DNA of 64,000 nucleotides from positions 62,001 to 126,000 of the forward strand of contig NZ_JAVCAP010000002.1 of the NCBI RefSeq assembly GCF_030769565.1, read 5' to 3'. Below, in pieces: positions 53,030-60,446 of this stretch (positions within the stretch are counted from its first letter, which is position 1; each line of letters begins with the position of its first letter). A model generated the notes under the pieces. The model had not been told where the DNA came from, ran no database searches, and worked only from the letters and a program-made list of their open reading frames with translations. The stretch comes from Methylophilus aquaticus. GTDB taxonomy: Bacteria; Pseudomonadota; Gammaproteobacteria; Burkholderiales; Methylophilaceae. The position numbers and the translations under genes were made by a program.

Positions 53030-53892
53030 TGACACAGCGCAAAACGTGGGGGCAGTTGTCGTTGTCGCCCTCTCAAGATGTGCCTTCTGAGCTGCCTGAA
53101 CTTAGCTTGCGTCGTCGCCAGCTGGGCGAGTTGGCGGGCGTATTTCGCTGGTCTGTACTGGCGGTAGAGGATATCTGGAGCGCGCACCGTCGCCAGCAAT
53201 CATGGCCTTGTTTTGGCATGTTGGCGGTGGTGGCTGCGCACATCGCATTGATCTGGTGGGCGTTATATGAGATTGAGCCACCACTCTCCAAAGTGGAGCC
53301 GCCGCCGATGACGGTCTCATTGATCACCTTGCCCGCCGAGAAGACTGCACCCGAGCCGGAAATTGTACCTATTATCAAACAAAAGCCGGTTGAAAAACCT
53401 GTGATCAAGCCAAAAGAAACGCCTGTACAAAAAGTGGTTGAGCGGCCTGCTCCGGTAGTCGAGCGTATTGTGGAGCCTGCTGCCGATACGCCGCGTTTTG
53501 AGGCCAGTGCACAAGCAGCACCGCCACCACTGGCTGCGCCTGAGGCGGCGGCACCAGCCAAAGTGGCGGCTACACCGGTGGCTCCTCCCAAGCATGAGGT
53601 TGAGGAGAAAGAGGAGCCGCCAAAGTTTGGGGTGGCTTATCTCAACAATCCGGCACCGGAATATCCGCGGCTGGCGAAGCGCGCAGGTGAGCAAGGGCGT
53701 GTGTTGTTAAAAGTACTGGTAAACGCGGATGGCCTGCCAGGTTCGGTAGAAGTTTCAAAAGGCAGTGGTTTTGAGCGGCTGGATAATGCAGCTTTGGAAG
53801 CGGTCAAGCAATGGCGTTTTGAACCTGCCCGCAAGGGTGGCAAGGCCATTAGTGCTTATGTCATTGTGCCGCTGTCTTTTACATTGAATTAA
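53029..53892 (+). CDS. tonB: energy transducer TonB
   Basis: This 287-residue TonB has a transmembrane anchor at about residues 62-82, a Pro/Glu/Lys-rich spacer (about 100-195), and the C-terminal TonB domain with PAPEYPRLAKRAGEQGRVLL and VSKGSGFERLDNAALEAVKQ, then WRFEPA. The roughly 60-residue cytoplasmic N-terminus is longer than in most TonB proteins. It carries proton-motive energy to outer-membrane receptors, here likely the two receptors downstream. Confidence 0.92.
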   Translation: MTQRKTWGQLSLSPSQDVPSELPELSLRRRQLGELAGVFRWSVLAVEDIWSAHRRQQSWPCFGMLAVVAAHIALIWWALYEIEPPLSKVEPPPMTVSLITLPAEKTAPEPEIVPIIKQKPVEKPVIKPKETPVQKVVERPAPVVERIVEPAADTPRFEASAQAAPPPLAAPEAAAPAKVAATPVAPPKHEVEEKEEPPKFGVAYLNNPAPEYPRLAKRAGEQGRVLLKVLVNADGLPGSVEVSKGSGFERLDNAALEAVKQWRFEPARKGGKAISAYVIVPLSFTLN

Positions 53893-53920
53893 CTAAATTT
53901 TATCTGGAAAGGGTGTTGTT

Positions 53921-54664
53921 ATGGAGTCTATGAACGGGCTGGCATTTATCAGTCAGGGGGGCGCGGTTTCAATTATTGTTGCGCTGATTTTAGCCACCAT
54001 GTCAGTGTCAAGCTGGTATTTTATTGTGGTCAAGACGTGGCAGGCATTCAAGCATCGCAGTGCGGTGAGTGGCTATATTCGCCAGTTCTGGCAAAAATCA
54101 ACCTTGCAGGAGGCCTTGCAAGATGTGCAGTTGCATTCTCCCGCATTTCGTTTGGCATTGACGGCCACCGAGTCTGCACAGCATCACCAGCAATATGCCA
54201 GCCAGTCACTGGCAGCCGTATGTAGTCAGGATGAGTTTATTGTGCGCCAGCTTCGCCGCACTTTGTCGCAAGAGCAGGCCACCATGGAAAGTGGACTATC
54301 TGTGTTGGCCTCGGTCGGTAGTGTGGCGCCTTTTGTTGGTTTGTTTGGGACGGTCTGGGGCATTTACCACGCGTTGACTGCGATTGGTCAATCCGGTGTG
54401 GCGACCATCGATAAAGTGGCTGGCCCGGTAGGTGAGGCGCTGATCATGACCGCGATTGGTTTGGCAGTGGCGATTCCGGCGGTATTGGCTTATAACGCCT
54501 TTATCAAGGCTAACCGCGGCGTGATGGCAGAGCTTGAGGGCTTTGCGCAAGACCTGCACACGTTGCTGACGACGGGGGCGCCACTGATGATAAAGCCAGG
54601 TAGCAAGCCTGCCAATGTGACGGCGATTCATACGAAAGTGGCCAATAAAGGCGGTAATGTATGA
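53921..54664 (+). CDS. exbB: biopolymer transport protein ExbB (MotA/TolQ family)
   Basis: This 247-residue inner-membrane protein has three transmembrane segments (about residues 15-38, 125-150, 165-190) and the MotA/TolQ/ExbB core with VLASVGSVAPFVGLFGTVWG and VAGPVGEALIMTAIGLAVAI. With ExbD it forms the proton channel that energises TonB. It lies 28 bp after tonB and overlaps exbD by four bases. Confidence 0.94.
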   Translation: MESMNGLAFISQGGAVSIIVALILATMSVSSWYFIVVKTWQAFKHRSAVSGYIRQFWQKSTLQEALQDVQLHSPAFRLALTATESAQHHQQYASQSLAAVCSQDEFIVRQLRRTLSQEQATMESGLSVLASVGSVAPFVGLFGTVWGIYHALTAIGQSGVATIDKVAGPVGEALIMTAIGLAVAIPAVLAYNAFIKANRGVMAELEGFAQDLHTLLTTGAPLMIKPGSKPANVTAIHTKVANKGGNV

Positions 54665-55080
54665 TTGGCAATAACCCTTTCAGCAGCGGAGAGCATACGC
54701 AGCCGATGAGTGAGATCAACACCACACCGTTGGTGGACGTCATGCTGGTGCTGCTGGTGATTTTTATTATCACGGCCCCTTTGCTCACACATGCGGTCAA
54801 AATTGATTTGCCGCAGGCCACTTCACAACCTCTGGAAGAAAAGCCGGAAGTGATTGATCTGGCCGTGGATACTGACGGCAAGCTGTATTGGAATGACGCC
54901 GAGATCGATAAAGTCGATCTGGCCGCACGTTTGAGAGAAGCCAGTGCCAAACAGCAGCAGCCTGAGTTGCAGATTCGTGCGGATAAAAACACGCGTTATC
55001 AGGTATTGGCCGAAGTGCTGGCGCAGGCACAAACGGTAGGCATGAAGAAGGTTGGCTTTGTCAGCCAGCCGCAGCCGTAA
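54661..55080 (+). CDS. exbD: biopolymer transport protein ExbD
   Basis: This 139-residue protein has one transmembrane helix (VMLVLLVIFIITAPLLTHA) preceded by MSEINTTPLVDVML, in which the Asp is the proton-carrying residue of ExbD/TolR, and a periplasmic domain ending with VLAEVLAQAQTVGMKKVGFV. It is translationally coupled to exbB (ATGA). Confidence 0.94.
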   Translation: MIGNNPFSSGEHTQPMSEINTTPLVDVMLVLLVIFIITAPLLTHAVKIDLPQATSQPLEEKPEVIDLAVDTDGKLYWNDAEIDKVDLAARLREASAKQQQPELQIRADKNTRYQVLAEVLAQAQTVGMKKVGFVSQPQP

Positions 55081-55123
55081 CTGTGCCATAACTATCACTG
55101 TATAAGTCACAAGGGTAAGCGAC

Positions 55124-56260
55124 ATGACGCCACAGCGACTTCGAACCTGGGTATGGATTCACAAATGGTCCAGTCTGGTGTGCACAGCATTTATGCTGTT
55201 GTTATGCCTGACTGGCCTGCCTTTGATATTCAGCCATGAAATTCACCACTTGCTGGGTGGCGAAATTGAAACGCCCAATATTGCACATCAGGGCCCCAAT
55301 GCCTCGATGGATGACTTGCTCGGCGCTGCGCAGAGTTTGTATCCCAAACTGGTGCCGCAGTATATGTTTCGCGATGAGGATGAGCCGCTGCAGTGGACTG
55401 TCCGTTTAGGCGCCACGCCTACAGACCAGACACAGTTGCAAAATGTAGTGCTGGACGCACGTACGGCACAGGTATTGGGGCAGCCACCCGCCAACGAAGG
55501 CTTTTTATACGTGATGTTCAAGTTGCATGTCGACTTGTTTGCGGGCCTGCCGGGCATGCTATTTCTGGGGCTGATGGGCTTGCTGCTGGTACTGGCCATT
55601 ATCTCCGGCATCGTGCTTTATGCGCCTTTCATGCGCAAGCTAGCCTTTGGTGAAATCCGCCATACACGCGGTGAAAAACTCAAACGATTGGATATTCATA
55701 ATTTTATCGGGATCGTAACCTTGAGCTGGGCGCTGGTGGTGGGGTTAACCGGGGTGATTAATACCTGGTCAGAACTGCTGGTGAAATACTGGCAATTTGA
55801 CCAGATGACGCAAATGGTCGCGCCTTACAAGCACTTGCCGCCGCCCACGCAATTCGCTTCTCTACAGCAATCATTGCAAGTGGCAGAGCGCACAGAGCCC
55901 GCCATGCAATTAGGCTTTATTGCATTCCCAGGTACGCCTTACACCAGTGAACACCATTACGGTATTTTCATGCGGGGTGATACACCACTCACCAAGCGGC
56001 TGTTCAAGCCTGTACTGGTGGATGCACAAACTGCGCAGCTGACTGATAGTCGTGACTTGCCTTGGTATCTGGTGGCTTTGCTGGTTTCGCAGCCTTTGCA
56101 TTTTGGTGATTATGGTGGCATGGCATTGAAATGGATTTGGGCAGTATTGGATGTGTTGACGATTGTAGTCTTGTGGACTGGCTTGAAGTTATGGTGGAAA
56201 AAACGCCACCAATATGTCCCTGATGTCAGCACACGTATTGCATTGAGCGAGGCTTATTAA
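55124..56260 (+). CDS. PepSY-associated membrane protein (PiuB-like), first copy
   Basis: This 378-residue protein has about four transmembrane helices and two PepSY-type periplasmic parts. It starts with the family pattern TWVWIHKWSSLVCTAFMLLL and LTGLPLIF, keeps His residues in helices (HKW, HHLLGG, LHVDLFAG) and ends LDVLTIVVLWTGLKLWWKKR. Such proteins sit with TonB-dependent receptors and may reduce ferric-siderophores or move electrons across the membrane. It follows exbD by 43 bp. Confidence 0.85.
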   Translation: MTPQRLRTWVWIHKWSSLVCTAFMLLLCLTGLPLIFSHEIHHLLGGEIETPNIAHQGPNASMDDLLGAAQSLYPKLVPQYMFRDEDEPLQWTVRLGATPTDQTQLQNVVLDARTAQVLGQPPANEGFLYVMFKLHVDLFAGLPGMLFLGLMGLLLVLAIISGIVLYAPFMRKLAFGEIRHTRGEKLKRLDIHNFIGIVTLSWALVVGLTGVINTWSELLVKYWQFDQMTQMVAPYKHLPPPTQFASLQQSLQVAERTEPAMQLGFIAFPGTPYTSEHHYGIFMRGDTPLTKRLFKPVLVDAQTAQLTDSRDLPWYLVALLVSQPLHFGDYGGMALKWIWAVLDVLTIVVLWTGLKLWWKKRHQYVPDVSTRIALSEAY

Positions 56261-56307
56261 CCGCATACATTGGCGAATGTGAAAAAATAATGGTGACGCA
56301 TTTATTT

Positions 56308-56487
56308 ATGGCAAACAAAAGCTTAAAACATATTTTTCTATGGCCGACAATCATTGCCATATTGACCAGCGCTGGTTTGGTCACTGCATTGCTATTTGAT
56401 GATTCACGCGAGTGGCTATCGAATGCAGCAGTGGCTACACCGGTATTATTCGCGCTGTATTACTACTGGCTAAAACCCCAGCCATAA
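56308..56487 (+). CDS. small membrane protein of unknown function
   Basis: This 59-residue protein (from the ATG at 56308; an in-frame ATG at 56290 adds six residues) has two hydrophobic segments: IFLWPTIIAILTSAGLVTAL and AAVATPVLFALYYYWL. It is not recognised by name. Short two-helix proteins of this kind often lie beside PepSY proteins in iron loci, and it may assist the PepSY protein upstream. No good ribosome binding site is visible for either start. Confidence 0.65.
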   Translation: MANKSLKHIFLWPTIIAILTSAGLVTALLFDDSREWLSNAAVATPVLFALYYYWLKPQP

Positions 56488-56505
56488 GCTTAATTGCCCT
56501 GATTG

Positions 56506-56532
56506 CTTGCCTGTGCATCCTGTACAGGCAAG
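56506..56532 (+). other. stem-loop before the azurin gene
   Basis: CTTGCCTGT pairs perfectly with ACAGGCAAG (9 bp) around a 9-nt loop. No T-run follows. It lies between the small membrane protein and the azurin gene and might be an RNA processing or weak stop site. Confidence 0.4.
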
Positions 56533-56609
56533 GTACTTAACCAGCCAGCCAACGAGTGTTGTACTCCTTTAGCCAGCCAATCTTTCTAGATGGATGAAAC
56601 GGAGCACAC

Positions 56610-57083
56610 ATGAACAAATACACACACTTGCATTGGCATACTCTTTCTATTCTGGCATCCGCCTTTTTTGGACTCCATCAATACGCACTGGCCGCAGACT
56701 CCTGCGAAGTGACGGTAGAAGCGACCGATTCCATGACCTTCACGACCAAGGAAATTGCAGTCCCCAAAAGTTGTAAGGCATTTTCAATTCACCTCAAACA
56801 TACCGGCACGATGAGCAAAAATATCATGGGCCATAACTTGGTGGTCAGCAAGCAGACGGATCAGCAGCCAGTTCTGCAAGACGGCATGAAGGCAGGTGCC
56901 AGCCAATCGTTTGTTAAGCCGCAGGATGTCCGTGTGCTTGCCTTTACCGCGCTCATTGGTGGTGGAGAGCAGGCCAGCACGACATTTAGTCCGGCAAAAC
57001 TTGAGGTCACAGCGAACTATGTCTTTTTCTGTTCTTTTCCTGGGCATGCTTCAGTAATGAAGGGTGCGATCAAATTAATTTAA
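56610..57083 (+). CDS. azurin (type I copper protein)
   Basis: This 157-residue exported cupredoxin has a signal peptide ending in ALAA, then SCEVTVEATDSMTFTTKEIA. The copper ligands of azurin are all visible: His75 in MGHNLVVSK, Cys141 in YVFFCSFPGHASVMKG, His146 and Met150, with the same spacings as His46, Cys112, His117 and Met121 of mature azurin. It would carry single electrons in the periplasm. Its place in a TonB/PepSY iron locus is notable. ACGGAG precedes the start. Confidence 0.93.
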   Translation: MNKYTHLHWHTLSILASAFFGLHQYALAADSCEVTVEATDSMTFTTKEIAVPKSCKAFSIHLKHTGTMSKNIMGHNLVVSKQTDQQPVLQDGMKAGASQSFVKPQDVRVLAFTALIGGGEQASTTFSPAKLEVTANYVFFCSFPGHASVMKGAIKLI

Positions 57084-57211
57084 TCCGTTCCACAAGTTGA
57101 GAGTGCGGCGACGGCGTGTTCCACGTTCTCAGCAATGCATCTTTCAACAGAGCGTAAGGCTCATGCTTAATTAGCGCCTTATCCAAAAGTCACCTTGGAG
57201 CATTAAATTAA

Positions 57212-58180
57212 ATGAATCTGTCAGATTTTATGGTTCGTCCCCAGCACGCTGCCTGGTTGACATGGGCTGTGAGCATGGCGCCGATGACTGTGTTGGCCTC
57301 TGCTGCCAATCAGGAGGATGCGGCAACCCGGGACAGGCAAGCCATTTTGTCCATGCAAGGCGAGTACGAAGTAGAGTTTAAATTTATTGAAACGGTAACC
57401 CTCAAGCCAAACTACCACCGCAAAGGTGAAAAGTTTTCCGGAGCGTTTGAGAAAGTCTATGTCGTTGAGGATACACCGACAAAAATTGTGCTTCAGCATT
57501 TGCTTATTTCTGATAATGGCGATGTGATCAAGCACTGGCGGCAGGATTGGTTATATGAGGCTACCACACGACTAGAGTTTACTGAAGACCAGGTCTGGCG
57601 AGTGAGAAAGATCGCCGACGACAAAATAACAGGCTACTGGACGCAGTGTGTCTATGAAGTGACTGATGCGCCACGCTACTGCGGAACGGGCAAATGGAAC
57701 CACCATTACGGTCATCCTACCTGGACATCGGACCGTACCTGGCGCCCGTTACCCCGTCGCGAATATACCACCCGCAACGACTACAATGCGCTCAATGTCG
57801 AAAATCGTCACACCATCACTCCATCTGGCTGGACACATGAACAAGACAACACCAAAGTCGCGCGCAAAGGCGAAGCCACAGAAGCATTGCTTGTACGTGA
57901 GATTGGATTTAATGATTATCAAAAGGTTAAGGTCATCAATTTCAAAGCAGCAGATGAGTACTGGCAAAAAACATCCAGTTACTGGGCGGGCATCCGTCAA
58001 CGCTGGGAATCGATTTTGCAGCAAAATAAGTGCTTGAAACTCAAGTTTGATCTAAATGATACGCAGCTGATGAATGTCGTGTTTGAGCAAGCGGAACAGC
58101 GCATTCAAGGTCGTCAGGCAGAGCAAGCCGCATTGGACTTGGCATTCTCGACTTGGGTGGCGGCCTGTCCAGCGCAGTGA
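57212..58180 (+). CDS. DUF6607-like exported protein
   Basis: This 322-residue protein has a hydrophobic N-terminus (TWAVSMAPMTVLASA) and a body with many Trp and Tyr residues: VYVVEDTPTKIVLQHLLISD, IKHWRQDWLYEATTRL, RTWRPLPRREYTTRNDY and ITPSGWTHEQDNTK. These patterns recall DUF6607, a family of unknown function often found beside TonB-dependent receptors and PepSY proteins. The family call is from memory and should be checked. It is the last gene before the second Fur promoter. Confidence 0.75.
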   Translation: MNLSDFMVRPQHAAWLTWAVSMAPMTVLASAANQEDAATRDRQAILSMQGEYEVEFKFIETVTLKPNYHRKGEKFSGAFEKVYVVEDTPTKIVLQHLLISDNGDVIKHWRQDWLYEATTRLEFTEDQVWRVRKIADDKITGYWTQCVYEVTDAPRYCGTGKWNHHYGHPTWTSDRTWRPLPRREYTTRNDYNALNVENRHTITPSGWTHEQDNTKVARKGEATEALLVREIGFNDYQKVKVINFKAADEYWQKTSSYWAGIRQRWESILQQNKCLKLKFDLNDTQLMNVVFEQAEQRIQGRQAEQAALDLAFSTWVAACPAQ

Positions 58181-58228
58181 AATGCCTAGCGACTGATTGG
58201 ATCAATAGTTTGTCGGTATAAAAATAGC

Positions 58229-58258
58229 TTGCATTAGTTAATGATAATTATTATCATT
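58229..58258 (+). promoter_or_regulatory. Fur-box promoter of the receptor block
   Basis: TTGCAT (58229-58234) and TATCAT (58252-58257) are 17 bp apart, overlapped by AATGATAATTATTATCATT (58240-58258), a perfect 19-bp palindrome that matches the Fur consensus closely. It lies about 63 bp before the first receptor gene. The layout matches the promoter at 51293. Confidence 0.9.
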
Positions 58259-58321
58259 TAAGACTTTCGCAAGCCAACGAGTCTCACTCCAGTAGCCAGC
58301 TGTTTGTTTACTGGAGTAGAT

Positions 58322-60421
58322 ATGTCCATTTTTCGAAAGAAAACGCTTTCCCTTGCCTTAATGCTGGCGATGCCTGCAACCCCACTATTGGCGGAAGATG
58401 GCCGTGTAGAAGAGCAAGCAACATTGTCAGAAGTGTCTGTGAAGGCACAAAAAGACCGCAAAAAAGATCGGTTTATCACGCAGGACCGAACCACCAGTGT
58501 CGGTAAAAGTCCGGTCAGCGTGCAAGATTCCCCGCAGTCTATCACCGTCGTTGATGTTGAGCAGGCGCGTGAAATGGGCGCACTGAACATTCAGGATGCT
58601 TTAACTTATGCCGCAGGTGCATATTCCGGCCGTTATGGTTTTGATACCAGAGGTGACTGGGTTTCAGTGCGTGGTTTTACACCCTCTATTTTTCTAGATG
58701 GTATTCGTACTTTGTATGGCTCTTACAACAACACGCGCATGGATATCTATACGCTTGAGAGCATAGAGGTTCTTAAGGGGCCATCATCCTCTTTGTTTGG
58801 TCAATCTGATTTGGGCGGGATCGTGAACGCAGTGACCAAGCGCCCGAAAAAAGAAGCTGCTCGCGAAGTTAACATGCAATATGGCATGTACGACCGAAAA
58901 CAGTTGGCTGTTGACTTCACTGGGCCGGTGACTGAGGATGGCGAATGGCTATATCGTTTTGTTGCATTAAAGCGTGACAGTGGTACACAAGTTGACCATG
59001 TCAATGATGATGCTGTCTTGTTTATGCCATCGATTACTTGGCAACCCAGCGACAAAACCAGCATTACGCTGCAATACCTCCATCATGAGGTCGATACTGT
59101 TGTTTCTTCTCAGTTTTTGCCTTCCAAGGGGACAATACAATCCGCTCCGCTCGGCAGAATATCAAGCAGCACTTTCGTTGGTGAGCCTGGGTGGGATCGT
59201 TATGACATGAAAAGAGATGAGCTTTCGTTGTTTGTAGATCAGGCGTTGACCAGCCAAATTAAACTGATTGCCAATATCAGAAAAACCAACTCAAGTAGTG
59301 AAACTCGCGAGCATTGGGCAAGCGTCGGTGCAATTCCTGATAATGCGGGAAACATCACTAGAACAATACATACTGCAGACCGTAGCACGCATGTGTTTGC
59401 GACAGATACGCGCCTGCAGGGTGATTTTAAGCTGGGTGAAACGAAACATTTGGTTTCGCTTGGCATGGATTATCAAGATGCGCTATGGACAGAAAGCAAT
59501 TACGCGTCTACCACCTCTGCTTTTGGTATCAACTTATATAACCCAGTCTATGGCAATGTTGATTACTCAAAGCTGGTTGGCGCTGAGCGCGATAACAACA
59601 AAATCGTGCAGACTGGTTTTTACCTGTCAGACCACATTGAATGGGGACCTTGGGTAGCTTCAGGGGCCATTCGACGCGATCATGCAACTAATACCTTGTT
59701 GCGATTCAATCAAGCGCTGGCTGATGTGGATTCGAGAAATTCGGCAACCACGGGACGCTTGGGTCTGATGTACCGTTTTGACAACGGTATTTCACCATAC
59801 ATTAATTACTCCGAAGCGTTTGTTCCAAATCTGGGAACGGATGGTGCAGGAGGCGTACTCAAGGCTACTGAAGGTGAGCAACGAGAGGCAGGCATCAAAT
59901 ATTTGTCGCATAGTGGCGATACTTCAGTGAATTTTGCCTGGTTTGACATCGAGCAAATCAATCGCGTTGTGCAGGGGAGCACGCCTGGTGGAGTCGCGCA
60001 AACGGGGGCTATTACGCAAGGGTGGGAAGTAGATGCGCGCCAACGTTTTGGCAAGCTTGATTTGCTCGCAAACTATACGCATATGAGCGCTATTAACGAC
60101 GTCACAAAATTCCGTTTAAGTTCAATAGCTGAAAAAATTGGTTCAGCATGGGCACAATATCGATTTAACGATCATTGGCGCGCAGGCGTTGGTACGCGAT
60201 ATATTGGGGATGTGGTTGGTGGAACAGCGAATCTGCTCGAAGTGCCCTCGGTGACGCTATTTGATGCCATGGTTGGATTTACTTATGGCCCTTGGGACAT
60301 TCGTGCAACTGTGAGAAATATCGCAGACAAAGAGTATGTTTCTTGGTGTCGAGGATTGAATCAAGATTGCGGTTATGGTGAACGAAAAAACGCAGTGCTT
60401 TCTGCGAATTACAAGTTCTAA
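58322..60421 (+). CDS. TonB-dependent siderophore receptor (FhuA/FpvA type)
   Basis: This 699-residue outer-membrane receptor has a signal peptide (LSLALMLAMPATPLLA), a plug domain with DSPQSITVVDVEQAREMGAL, the pattern GDWVSVRGFTPSIFLDGIRT and EVLKGPSSSLFGQSDLGGIV, and a 22-strand-type barrel ending in aromatic SANYKF. These are features of ferrichrome/pyoverdine-type siderophore receptors. The ATG at 58322 has GGAG upstream. It is under a strong Fur box. The ligand is not predictable. Confidence 0.92.
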   Translation: MSIFRKKTLSLALMLAMPATPLLAEDGRVEEQATLSEVSVKAQKDRKKDRFITQDRTTSVGKSPVSVQDSPQSITVVDVEQAREMGALNIQDALTYAAGAYSGRYGFDTRGDWVSVRGFTPSIFLDGIRTLYGSYNNTRMDIYTLESIEVLKGPSSSLFGQSDLGGIVNAVTKRPKKEAAREVNMQYGMYDRKQLAVDFTGPVTEDGEWLYRFVALKRDSGTQVDHVNDDAVLFMPSITWQPSDKTSITLQYLHHEVDTVVSSQFLPSKGTIQSAPLGRISSSTFVGEPGWDRYDMKRDELSLFVDQALTSQIKLIANIRKTNSSSETREHWASVGAIPDNAGNITRTIHTADRSTHVFATDTRLQGDFKLGETKHLVSLGMDYQDALWTESNYASTTSAFGINLYNPVYGNVDYSKLVGAERDNNKIVQTGFYLSDHIEWGPWVASGAIRRDHATNTLLRFNQALADVDSRNSATTGRLGLMYRFDNGISPYINYSEAFVPNLGTDGAGGVLKATEGEQREAGIKYLSHSGDTSVNFAWFDIEQINRVVQGSTPGGVAQTGAITQGWEVDARQRFGKLDLLANYTHMSAINDVTKFRLSSIAEKIGSAWAQYRFNDHWRAGVGTRYIGDVVGGTANLLEVPSVTLFDAMVGFTYGPWDIRATVRNIADKEYVSWCRGLNQDCGYGERKNAVLSANYKF

Positions 60422-60446
60422 TAGAACATTTAATCCAGGACTCACC

